From Oscillospiraceae bacterium (lineage in GTDB: Bacteria > Bacillota > Clostridia > Oscillospirales > Oscillospiraceae): a stretch of DNA of 8,084 nucleotides. The DNA lies in the NCBI GenBank assembly GCA_024404735.1, contig JAKSPP010000066.1, positions 1 to 8,084 on the forward strand, given 5' to 3'. The translations under genes and the position numbers were made by a program. The notes below the pieces were generated by a model. That model saw only the letters and a program-made list of their open reading frames with translations, ran no database searches and had not been told where the DNA came from. Positions 1 to 6,539 of this stretch are shown here, piece after piece; position 1 is the stretch's first letter, and each line of letters opens with the position of its first letter.

Positions 1-298
1 TCGGACTATCTCTGTAGGAATAGGTGCCTGAGATATCAAATCCGAAAGAAGCCGCAATATCAAGACCTTTGAGAATTTTTGTCGGGCTGAACATATCACT
101 GCCTTTTTTTACTTCCCGCTCGTATTCTTCGGCATTTTTTGCCGTAGCTCCGGTAAAACAATGGTGTTGAATGCCGATTTTATCAATAGAAGCACCTTTT
201 AAAATTGAATTTTCAAGAAGCATATAGTATGCATTGCGATAATCCTGCTTTGCCATTTGACATATATTGTTTGCCTCATTGAACACAAGTGTTTCGTT
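1..298 (-). CDS. GH10-like glycoside hydrolase, internal fragment (5' end lost, 3' end beyond window)
   Basis: This minus-strand frame is open from about 358 to the window edge. From about 298 it reads a glycoside hydrolase family 10 pattern: a VFNEAN segment like the family's VNEA acid/base motif, then a helix YRNAYYMLLENSILKGASID, then the strand IGIQHH, then a helix ILKGLDIAASFGF. In GH10 enzymes, which cleave beta-1,4-xylan and related glycans in a TIM barrel, IGxQxH follows the acid/base strand and a TE or SE nucleophile motif comes about 40 residues later. That nucleophile motif is not seen in frame before the window edge. Everything upstream of the NEA motif, roughly the N-terminal half of the barrel, is missing, because the sequence runs into the LysR remnant near 285-300. 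Base composition looks more AT-rich here than in the neighbouring genes. The family call rests on motif order only; the substrate is unknown. Confidence 0.6.
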
Positions 299-995
299 AG
301 GGAAGTGTTTTCTTGCCAAGGCAGAGAGCTTTCTGGATGAATTTGAGAACTGCAAAGCTTATTTTTCGGCAAAAAATGCAGAAGAGAAGGTAGTGCGGGT
401 TGCAGCCTGCCGGGGTGCAATTTCGGAATTCGGCGCAGAGGCCCTGAGGGAATTTGAAGCTCTTAACAAAAATATCAGAATACAGATGCGCGAGTACAAT
501 GATAAACTGGTGGACAATGTTATTCTGAGGGATGATGCCATGATAGGCTTTGGTCTTGAACCCATGGACACGGAGCTTTTCCATTGCGAAAGGGTTCACA
601 CCAGCAAATATGTTCTTCTCATTAACGAAAACGACCCTCTTGCAAGCTATGATGTTATTCCCACGTCACTTCTGCCCGGTCTAAGCCTCATTACGGTTGA
701 CGAGACATTTAAGTCGGCGGAAAAGTTCCTTTGCATATGCTCTGAGCTGGGATACGATATCACTCCTGCCCTCCGCGTGGGGGAGATAACCGCCGTTCAC
801 AGACTTGTAAGAAGAAATATGGGAGTTGGCCTCAGCATAGATACTGTTGCGGAGGAGCTTGCAACCCCGGGGACCGTATACAGGCCCTTTGACAGCGATC
901 TTTTCAGCCGGAGCATTGATATTTTTATCCGTAAATCGGTTTCTCTTCCAAAGCCGGCCCGGGATTTCTTTGATTTCATTGTTAACAGAAAATAA
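267..995 (+). CDS. LysR-family regulator, N-terminally truncated (effector domain only)
   Basis: The first possible start in this frame is a TTG at 267, but no ribosome binding site precedes it, and the first ten residues are antisense to the GH10 fragment. Family-like sequence starts at residue 11 with LGKCFLAKAESFLDEFENC, the end of the linker helix that follows the winged helix-turn-helix in LysR proteins (family pattern LTxxGxxFL). The rest is a periplasmic-binding-like effector domain: an initial strand VVRVAA (residues 42-47), then the two alpha/beta subdomains, including the late segment VRRNMGVGLSIDTVA. LysR proteins are usually near 290-320 residues; about 65 N-terminal residues holding the DNA-binding domain are absent. 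As it stands the product could not bind DNA. It is either a pseudogene after deletion or a real gene cut by an assembly join. The inducer and target genes cannot be inferred. Confidence 0.8.
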   Translation: MFASLNTSVSLGKCFLAKAESFLDEFENCKAYFSAKNAEEKVVRVAACRGAISEFGAEALREFEALNKNIRIQMREYNDKLVDNVILRDDAMIGFGLEPMDTELFHCERVHTSKYVLLINENDPLASYDVIPTSLLPGLSLITVDETFKSAEKFLCICSELGYDITPALRVGEITAVHRLVRRNMGVGLSIDTVAEELATPGTVYRPFDSDLFSRSIDIFIRKSVSLPKPARDFFDFIVNRK

Positions 996-1011
996 ATACT
1001 GTAATAACCAT

Positions 1012-1062
1012 AAAAACACCTCCGCACAGTCGGCATTTGTAACCGATGGTGCGGAGGTTTTC
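1012..1062. terminator. Bidirectional intrinsic terminator between convergent genes
   Basis: A perfect 10-bp stem (ACCTCCGCAC at 1018-1027 with GTGCGGAGGT at 1049-1058) encloses a smaller TCGG/CCGA stem. TTTT follows on the plus side and AAAAA precedes it, which reads as UUUUU on the minus strand. It lies just after the LysR remnant and 18 bases from the end of the PMT gene, so it can serve both. Confidence 0.85.
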
Positions 1063-1079
1063 ACATTATGTAGGGGCAG

Positions 1080-3002
1080 TTAAATCGGCCATCTGGGAAG
1101 CCAGGACAGGAAATTGTCGCAGTAGGCTTTGGAAACGCTTGCCCCGGAAAGAACGGGATAAAACATTATGAAAAGTATAATGCAAAGAGCCGTGAAAACC
1201 GCAATCGGAACCAGTCCCGCAGACGGACACAGGACCCTTCTGCCCTTCTCATCCACAAGCTTCTCCCCGCCTTCGATGCGTTTGAACATATAGCCCAGAG
1301 CAAGGGTAAGGAAGAATACCGACGGGAAATAGTGATACTCAAAGCAGACTCTGGAAATAAAGAACCAGGGAAGAAGATTTGCAATGTATCCCAGAAGAAT
1401 GAACACGGCCATCTTTCTTCTCTTTACAAGGGCGTCGTAGATAACGCAGGCCATTGCCCCAAGCCCCGCCCAGCAGATAAGGGGATTTGAGAAACAGCCT
1501 ATGCAGGACTTGGACAGGGAGTCATCCGAATACTGCAGATAGTACAGAATCGGTCTTAAATCCAGCATCCACTCATAAGGGCGTGAGGAATAGGGATGGG
1601 TTGCATTTATTCCCGAGTGGTAGGACAGCATATACTGCTGGTTTTTAAGCACCGTTTTCGCGTAGGAAAGGCTGAAGGGGTTTCCGCCCCCCTCCCCTAT
1701 TGAGCAGCGGCAGAACGGGATGTATGCAAGATAGTATACCACAAGGGGAATAAGTACAAAGGAAACAAGGCACAGAGATATATTACGCCTTGCATAATTA
1801 AAGAACGGCCTGTATTTCTCGTTTTTGTCGACAGTATACTTGTTGTTGATTGCCCTTTCCTTTTTGCCTGCATCAATATAGGAGCAGATCATATCATAGA
1901 GCCATATGAGTCCGAGACCGCCCCCCGCATATATGCACGTCCATTTAACGGAGGCGCCGATGCCGAAGAAAAGACCGCTTAAAAACAGCCATATATACTG
2001 TCTCTCCTCACTGTCACGCTTATCCCTCAGATAGGCAAGCATAAACAGGTACATAAGGATAGTGAAGAAAACGGAGTAGCAGTCAATGGTTGAGAGCCTT
2101 GTCTGGGAAAAATGCATAAAATCGAAGGCAAAGCAGGCTGTCATACAGACACTGACGGAGACAGATGCAAAAAGGAGCTTCAGGAGTATGTAGAGGGCCG
2201 GAAGCATCAGGACGCCGAATAAGGTCGGCATAAAGCGCCATCCGAAGGGATTCATTCCGAAAATACGGACCCCGAGGGAGGTTAAAGTTTTTCCGAGGGG
2301 CGGGTGGGTTGTTTCATATACACTGCTGTGGGTAATGAACTCATAGGCAGTTCTGGGGAAATATACCTCATCGAAGTAACTGCTGTTCATAAATGTTGAA
2401 GAAGGAGGAACAAGCTCCTGCTCATCAAACAATGCACCCATAGGTATCTCCGAGGCATCCATGGAGATATTGTACTTATCTCCCTTTTCATCGTAAATTG
2501 CAAGTTCGCCCATACTCATAGCATTTGATGCCTTAAGCATAATGGAACAGACGGTGTACTCCGGAGCCTCGAACTTTTCCGCCTCACACCACTTGAAAAC
2601 CTTAGAGTAGGACTGTTCTATGACACCTGCGGGAATAAAGTTTTCTCCGTCTTCCGAAACGTAAATTTCATAGGTTCCGGATTTATTGCCGCAGTATGCA
2701 AAAAGCTTTGAAACAGAAACCCGCTCACCGAAATTGACTGTTATGCTGTCTCCGGCCTCAAAGTAAAACATACTCTCAGGAGCTTTTTTGTCTCCCAAAC
2801 CACAGAAGGCAACAACAGCGTATATTATAGTTATTATTACAATTAAAACATAATCAAGCTTACCGAGAAGCTTTCCGCCCTCTGCCCTGGGGACAACGGA
2901 AAGCCCTTTTCTTTTGCGGGTAACGGATATATAAACCCAAAGAAGCAATATAATAAACAGCACGATTATAAAAGGCGCCGCTTTGTTAAAAAGGCCGGAC
3001 AT
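1080..3002 (-). CDS. PMT-family (GT39-like) membrane glycosyltransferase with an N-terminal extracytoplasmic beta-sandwich-like domain
   Basis: The start is placed at the ATG at 3002, because GGGGGGA sits 7 bases upstream; the frame stays open 25 codons further without a ribosome site. The product has 640 residues. Transmembrane segments lie at about 7-27 and 50-68. A soluble region of about 140 residues follows, with short beta-rich motifs (SITVNFGERVSVSKLFAYC, then YEIYVSEDGENF) resembling discoidin/F5-F8 type C domains. The PMT core then begins with DEVYFPRTAYEF (D211-E212, the acidic pair that marks the first catalytic loop in this family), THPPLGK (232-238) and NPFGWRFMPT (251-260), followed by about eight hydrophobic segments to the end. 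PMT and related GT-C enzymes move mannose or another sugar from a polyprenyl phosphate to protein or lipid on the outer membrane face. The yeast MIR domain is absent. Donor and acceptor are unknown. The gene stands alone, divergent from the sugar kinase. Confidence 0.85.
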   Translation of the reverse strand: MSGLFNKAAPFIIVLFIILLLWVYISVTRKRKGLSVVPRAEGGKLLGKLDYVLIVIITIIYAVVAFCGLGDKKAPESMFYFEAGDSITVNFGERVSVSKLFAYCGNKSGTYEIYVSEDGENFIPAGVIEQSYSKVFKWCEAEKFEAPEYTVCSIMLKASNAMSMGELAIYDEKGDKYNISMDASEIPMGALFDEQELVPPSSTFMNSSYFDEVYFPRTAYEFITHSSVYETTHPPLGKTLTSLGVRIFGMNPFGWRFMPTLFGVLMLPALYILLKLLFASVSVSVCMTACFAFDFMHFSQTRLSTIDCYSVFFTILMYLFMLAYLRDKRDSEERQYIWLFLSGLFFGIGASVKWTCIYAGGGLGLIWLYDMICSYIDAGKKERAINNKYTVDKNEKYRPFFNYARRNISLCLVSFVLIPLVVYYLAYIPFCRCSIGEGGGNPFSLSYAKTVLKNQQYMLSYHSGINATHPYSSRPYEWMLDLRPILYYLQYSDDSLSKSCIGCFSNPLICWAGLGAMACVIYDALVKRRKMAVFILLGYIANLLPWFFISRVCFEYHYFPSVFFLTLALGYMFKRIEGGEKLVDEKGRRVLCPSAGLVPIAVFTALCIILFIMFYPVLSGASVSKAYCDNFLSWLPRWPI

Positions 3003-3038
3003 AAAATATCCCCCCACATAGCTTAAAATTACAATAAT

Positions 3039-3066
3039 AATATACCAATTGTATAGGCCTTGTAAA
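3039..3066 (-). promoter_or_regulatory. Sigma-A-type promoter for the PMT gene
   Basis: Read on the minus strand there is TTTACA (3066-3061), a 16-base spacer, then TATATT (3044-3039). Each box differs from consensus at one position. It lies about 37 bases before the chosen ATG, and choosing that start makes this region non-coding, as it should be. Confidence 0.5.
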
Positions 3067-3085
3067 CATATAATCACGAAAAATA

Positions 3086-3112
3086 TTGTACTGATTCAAA
3101 ATATGTGATAAT
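3086..3112 (+). promoter_or_regulatory. Candidate promoter for the ROK kinase
   Basis: TGTGATAAT (3104-3112) is an extended -10 (TGn followed by GATAAT). A TTGTAC box at 3086-3091 is a possible -35, but its 15-base spacing is short. It lies about 58 bases before the TTG start. The -35 call is weak. Confidence 0.4.
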
Positions 3113-3154
3113 ATTTTACATGATAAAAACTTTGCGTAAAAGCCCTGCTTTCCC

Positions 3155-3160
3155 GGGAGG
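3155..3160 (+). promoter_or_regulatory. Ribosome binding site that fixes a TTG start
   Basis: GGGAGG ends 9 bases before TTG at 3170. No ATG or GTG in frame nearby has a comparable site, and the product then starts MKKYRFGVDIGGT, exactly where ROK kinases start. Confidence 0.8.
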
Positions 3161-3169
3161 AAAATCATT

Positions 3170-4105
3170 TTGAAAAAGTACAGATTCGGCGTGGATATCG
3201 GCGGCACAATTACAAAAATCGGTCTTTTCGATGCACCGGGAAGCCTTTGCCATTTTGAAGAGTTCCCCACAGACAGCTCATACGGAGGAAAAAATATCAT
3301 TCCCCACCTTTCCGGGCGTATAAACGATATTATACTGAAGAAGGGCATTGAGCGCAATATTGTTTCGGGAATCGGCATCGGTGTTCCGGGGCCTGTTCTC
3401 AGGGACGGAACCGTAAACAAATGCGTAAATCTCGGCTGGGGCCGATTTAATATCGAAGAGTGCCTCGGAGAGCTTATGAAGCTTCCGGTTAAAGCCGCCA
3501 ATGACGCAAATGCCGCAGCCCTGGGGGAAGCCCTCTTCGGCTCGGGAAAGGGTTTTTCACACATTGTTATGGTAACCCTCGGAACGGGCATAGGAAGCGG
3601 TATTATTAACGATGGTAAGATTTACGACGGTGCCTTCGGCTCTGCAGGTGAAATCGGGCATATAACGGTAAATCCAAGCGAAAACAAGGCATGCTCCTGC
3701 GGAAAGCACGGCTGTCTTGAGCAATATGCATCGGCACCGGGAATAGTTCGCCTTGCCGAAGAGCATCTTGCTTCATCCGATAAGCCCTCGTCTCTGAGGG
3801 ATAAAGACTTTCTGAGACCCGAGGATATCTTCACGGCTGCCGAAAACGGCGACGGGCCTGCAAAAGAAATCTGCGAAAGCTGCGGAAGGATACTGGGTAC
3901 CGCCCTTGCAAACACCGCAAACGTATTAAATCCCGAACTGATAATTATAGGCGGAGGTATGGGCAAGGCCGGAAATATGCTTTTTCTCCCGATACAAAGA
4001 TATTTTGAAGAGAATGTCTTTCACGGCTGCAGCGGAGTTAAAATTCTTCCCGCAGCCCTCGGAGACCTTTCAGGAATATACGGAGCGGCAGAGCTTATGG
4101 CATAA
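3170..4105 (+). CDS. ROK-family sugar kinase, probable glucokinase
   Basis: The 311-residue length is typical of bacterial ROK glucokinases. The N-terminal phosphate loop DIGGTITKIGLFD (9-21) is present, followed by GIGVPGPV (69-76) and AANDANAAALGEALFG (109-124), where D112 is the expected catalytic base. LGTGIGSGIINDGKI (137-151) matches the second nucleotide-contact region. The sugar and zinc site is complete: GEIGH (160-164, with E161 and H164) and CSCGKHGCLEQYAS (175-188), with C175, C177 and C182 as zinc ligands. IIIGGGM (258-264) is the adenosine motif. The enzyme would phosphorylate glucose or a similar hexose with ATP in the cytoplasm at the entry to glycolysis. ROK N-acetylglucosamine or N-acetylmannosamine kinases share these motifs, so the exact sugar is an inference. 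It has no DNA-binding domain, so it is not a ROK repressor. It appears monocistronic. Confidence 0.92.
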   Translation: MKKYRFGVDIGGTITKIGLFDAPGSLCHFEEFPTDSSYGGKNIIPHLSGRINDIILKKGIERNIVSGIGIGVPGPVLRDGTVNKCVNLGWGRFNIEECLGELMKLPVKAANDANAAALGEALFGSGKGFSHIVMVTLGTGIGSGIINDGKIYDGAFGSAGEIGHITVNPSENKACSCGKHGCLEQYASAPGIVRLAEEHLASSDKPSSLRDKDFLRPEDIFTAAENGDGPAKEICESCGRILGTALANTANVLNPELIIIGGGMGKAGNMLFLPIQRYFEENVFHGCSGVKILPAALGDLSGIYGAAELMA

Positions 4106-4142
4106 ATAAACCGATACGCTGAAATAAGCCCCGGCACTATGA

Positions 4143-4174
4143 CAAATGGCGCGGATAATAATCCGCGCCATTTG
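4143..4174. terminator. Strong 14-bp perfect hairpin between convergent genes, probable terminator
   Basis: CAAATGGCGCGGAT (4143-4156) and its exact complement (4161-4174) are separated by AATA. The hairpin lies 37 bases after the ROK kinase stop and between it and the convergent marR gene. There is no clean T tract, only GATTTATTTAATT, so termination may be partial, or the hairpin may mainly protect the mRNA 3' end. Confidence 0.55.
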
Positions 4175-4261
4175 GATTTATTTAATTGAGATGTGTAACA
4201 AATTACAGATGATTATAGTTTAATTAGCTTTTTATCAGCCTGAATCTGTTATATTGACAAA

Positions 4262-4295
4262 TGCCCGGCACATCGGACTAAAGAGACCACGGGGC
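4262..4295 (-). terminator. Weak hairpin after marR
   Basis: On the minus strand TGCCC directly follows the marR stop and can pair with GGGCA about 25 bases later, followed by TTTGT. The stem is only 5 bp with an imperfect extension and a poor U tract. The stronger hairpin at 4143-4174 is the likelier stop. Confidence 0.25.
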
Positions 4296-4297
4296 AC

Positions 4298-4798
4298 TTA
4301 CTTTTCGTTTCTTTCGGCAAGAATAATCTCAAGCTCACTGATTTTTGCGGCAGCCATTCTTGCGGAAAGCTCATGATAGAGCTTTACCTCTTCGGGGCTG
4401 AAGTGGGAACGGAGCCTGAGAGTATAATCCCTCTCAAGGCAGAGAAGACGGAGAATGAGCTCTCTTCCCTCGGGAAGAAGACCGATGCAGACGCGGCGGC
4501 GGTCGTTGGGATGGGGAATTCTCTCAACAAGACCTCTCTTCTGAAGTCCGTCAAGGAGAATTGTCATAGTCTGCCTTAGAATCATAAGATAGTCCGCAAT
4601 ACGGGAGGGCTCACTCTCATCGGGATGAATCATAAGGTAAGCGAGAATTCTGTATTCATTAAACGAAATATTGTATGGGGCGAAAAGCAGAGCATGTCTC
4701 TTTTCGCTGTTTATAGTGTGCTGATATGCCTCTTCGTTTCTGTTTATTGTAGCAAGCAGAGCGGTTAATTCCTCTTCGGAGATAATATTGTTATCCAT
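4298..4798 (-). CDS. MarR-family transcriptional regulator
   Basis: The product has 166 residues, a normal MarR length. The fold order fits: an N-terminal dimerisation helix, NEYRILAYLMIHPDESEPSRIADYL leading into the recognition-helix region ILRQTMTILLDGLQKRGLVERI, then the beta-wing HPNDRRRVCIGLLPEG with the family's D-x-R-R signature, and two C-terminal dimerisation helices. The start is the ATG at 4798, with TGGAG 5 bases upstream. The gene is divergent from the FAD-dependent oxidoreductase across 241 AT-rich bases that hold promoters for both. Family members usually repress themselves and a divergent target and release DNA on binding a small phenolic ligand or on thiol oxidation, so control of the neighbouring oxidoreductase is the simplest inference. 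The ligand is unknown. The protein has few cysteines, so a thiol switch has no clear support. Confidence 0.9.
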   Translation of the reverse strand: MDNNIISEEELTALLATINRNEEAYQHTINSEKRHALLFAPYNISFNEYRILAYLMIHPDESEPSRIADYLMILRQTMTILLDGLQKRGLVERIPHPNDRRRVCIGLLPEGRELILRLLCLERDYTLRLRSHFSPEEVKLYHELSARMAAAKISELEIILAERNEK

Positions 4799-4830
4799 AA
4801 GTACTCCACATATTATTATCTTTTTTATTT

Positions 4831-4859
4831 ATTATAAATGTTTTTACTTGTTTTTTCAA
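4831..4859 (-). promoter_or_regulatory. Sigma-A promoter for marR
   Basis: On the minus strand TTGAAA (4859-4854), exactly 17 bases, then TATAAT (4836-4831). The expected transcript start is about 25 bases before the ATG. This is a near-consensus promoter. Confidence 0.75.
4848..4859. promoter_or_regulatory. Candidate MarR operator 1 (TTG-N6-CAA)
   Basis: TTG TTTTTT CAA is a short inverted repeat covering the marR -35 box, where a bound dimer would block transcription. A similar site lies at 4919-4931. Both are preceded by TAC (TACTTG). The region is very AT-rich, so chance is possible. Confidence 0.3.
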
Positions 4860-4918
4860 TCACAAAAATAAAAATGAAAAGCACTGTTATTTGCGCATTT
4901 TGTCCAAATATTATCTAC

Positions 4919-4931
4919 TTGATTTGTTCAA
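4919..4931. promoter_or_regulatory. Candidate MarR operator 2 (TTGA-N5-TCAA)
   Basis: TTGATTTGTTCAA has 4-base arms and shares the TACTTG...TTCAA layout with the site at 4848-4859. It lies about 34 bases upstream of the oxidoreductase -35 box, between the two promoters. Many MarR proteins bind palindromes of about this size, but no family consensus is fixed. Confidence 0.3.
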
Positions 4932-4964
4932 AACATAGTATTTATTGTTTTTATAAATTGTTTC

Positions 4965-4992
4965 TTGTCTTATATGCGAAATATAGTATAAT
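4965..4992 (+). promoter_or_regulatory. Sigma-A promoter for the oxidoreductase operon
   Basis: TTGTCT (4965-4970), a 16-base spacer, then a perfect TATAAT (4987-4992). The -10 sits inside AAATAT-N6-ATATTT (4979-4996), a possible regulator site. The leader would be about 40 bases, ending in AAGGAG (5027-5032), 7 bases before the ATG. Confidence 0.7.
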
Positions 4993-5039
4993 ATTTGATA
5001 GTAAAAATATTTATTATTTTCTTATTAAGGAGAATAGAA

Positions 5040-6539
5040 ATGAGTACATATACAGAAAGCCCCAATACACTGGAAATATATGAAAAATGTGATGTTCTTG
5101 TTGTCGGAAGCGGTGCTGCAGGCCATTCCGCCGCAATTGCCGCCGCAAGAGCAGGCTGCAAGGACGTCGTTCTTATGGAGCGTTACGGATATTCCGGCGG
5201 TGATGTTACCGGCGGCTACGTAATTATGGTTCCCAACCTCAGCTGGTACAACAAGCAGTTTGTCAGAGGACTTATGGAGGAGTGGTTTGCACGCCTCTCC
5301 GTTATCCCCGACGCTGTAAGAGCCCCTGCCGGAGATGAGCTCGGCTCCGAGGACCCTGTTCTTATTGATTTCTGGAAATCCATTCACGACTGTGTTTCCC
5401 GCGGCGGCTACGACGGCTGCAAGCCCTCCTGCCTTGTACGCTCCGTTTACTTCGAGCCCAACCAGCTTAAGATAGAAATGGACAAGATGCTCCTTGAATA
5501 TAAGGACAGCATCAGAGTTATGTACCACTCCTGGGGCGCAAAGCCCATTATGGAGGGCAACACCTGCAAAGGCGTTATTTTCGAGAGCAAGGAAGGAAGA
5601 AAGGTCGTTATGGCCAAGGTAGTTATCGACGCAACAGGCGACGGTGACCTCTTCTGCCAGACAGGCGCCCCCTATGCTTCTCTCGCAGACGGCGAGACCC
5701 GTTCCTCCACCACCGCTCTTGTATGGAGAATAGGCGGAGTTAACTATGATGCTTTCGAGCAGTGGAAGCGCACCCGCCCCGAGGCTGCAAATGCTCTCAG
5801 AACAAAGCTAAGCGAGATAGCCGGCTTCCGCAGTGCCGTTCTTCCCTCCAACCAGAACGACATTGTCTGGATTAACAACTGGCACGCAGATATGGACTGC
5901 ACCAAAATTGCCGACCAGACCAAGACCGAAATGGAAACCCGCGACACAATGAGAACGGTTCTTGCCTACCTTAAGGAGGTCTGCCCTCTCGGCTTCAGAA
6001 ACGCATTTATTTACGATATAGCACCTCAGCTCGGAACCCGTTGCTCCAAGCGTCTTAAGGGCGAGTACATTATGACCGCAAATGACTTTGCATTCTCCAA
6101 GGAGCACGAGGACGTTATTGCATGGCACTCCACCATCTGCCAGATTAATGACTGCGGCCCTGTTGAGATTCCCTACAGAGCAATTCTGCCCCAGAACGTT
6201 GACGGTATGCTCTGCCCCGGCAGACATCTCTCCGCAGACAATGTTGCCATTGACTGGCTGAACCTCATTCCTCAGTGTGTCGGCACAGGTCAGGCCGCCG
6301 GTGTTGCCGCCGCCGTTGCAGTTGCAGACGGAGTTTCCGTAAAGGAAGTCAATATAAAGAAGGTTCAGGATATCCTTGTTTCCCAGGATGTTCCCCTTCC
6401 CAGAAGAGATGACGTCGATGCCTCCTACACCGAGCTCTGCAAGGCTCACAATTACGGTCTTGATACTGCTCTTGCAAAGAAGGCAAAGGCTGCCGCCGAG
6501 GGAAAAGGTGAGGATATCAGCAAGTATCGTCAGTGGTAA
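5040..6539 (+). CDS. FAD-dependent oxidoreductase (FAD_oxidored-type), substrate unknown
   Basis: The start is the ATG at 5040, after AAGGAG with a 7-base gap; earlier in-frame codons would overlap the promoter. The 499-residue product opens with an FAD-binding Rossmann motif, DVLVVGSGAAGHSAAIAAARAG (18-39, GxGxxG), then MERYGYSGGDVTGGY (46-60). A second FAD contact is VVIDATGDGDL (194-204). The C-terminal half has GTRCSKRLKGEYIMT (332-346), EIPYRAILP (376-384) and a closing FAD segment around DGMLCPGRHLSAD to GTGQAAGVAAAVAV (388-428). This order is typical of the soluble FAD-dependent oxidoreductases grouped as FAD_oxidored, few of which have known substrates. No signal peptide is seen, so it should be cytoplasmic. 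By eye, codons ending in C or G (TCC, CTC, ACC, AAG) are more frequent than in its neighbours, which suggests high expression. A Cys-rich peptide gene overlaps its stop. Confidence 0.88.
   Translation: MSTYTESPNTLEIYEKCDVLVVGSGAAGHSAAIAAARAGCKDVVLMERYGYSGGDVTGGYVIMVPNLSWYNKQFVRGLMEEWFARLSVIPDAVRAPAGDELGSEDPVLIDFWKSIHDCVSRGGYDGCKPSCLVRSVYFEPNQLKIEMDKMLLEYKDSIRVMYHSWGAKPIMEGNTCKGVIFESKEGRKVVMAKVVIDATGDGDLFCQTGAPYASLADGETRSSTTALVWRIGGVNYDAFEQWKRTRPEAANALRTKLSEIAGFRSAVLPSNQNDIVWINNWHADMDCTKIADQTKTEMETRDTMRTVLAYLKEVCPLGFRNAFIYDIAPQLGTRCSKRLKGEYIMTANDFAFSKEHEDVIAWHSTICQINDCGPVEIPYRAILPQNVDGMLCPGRHLSADNVAIDWLNLIPQCVGTGQAAGVAAAVAVADGVSVKEVNIKKVQDILVSQDVPLPRRDDVDASYTELCKAHNYGLDTALAKKAKAAAEGKGEDISKYRQW

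Noticed and set aside
2986..3591. Minus-strand frame of about 200 codons opposite the ROK kinase start
   Set aside because: It is Pro/Ser-rich shadow sequence covering the PMT promoter and the 5' part of a clear ROK kinase.
4254..4282. Perfect TTGACA box on the plus strand at 4254
   Set aside because: No acceptable -10 box lies 16-18 bases downstream, and a transcript from here would run antisense to marR.
4838..5083. Plus-strand frame of 81 codons across the marR-oxidoreductase gap
   Set aside because: It is a translation of AT-rich promoter DNA (Ile/Tyr/Phe/Lys-rich), lacks a ribosome site, and overlaps the oxidoreductase start in another frame.
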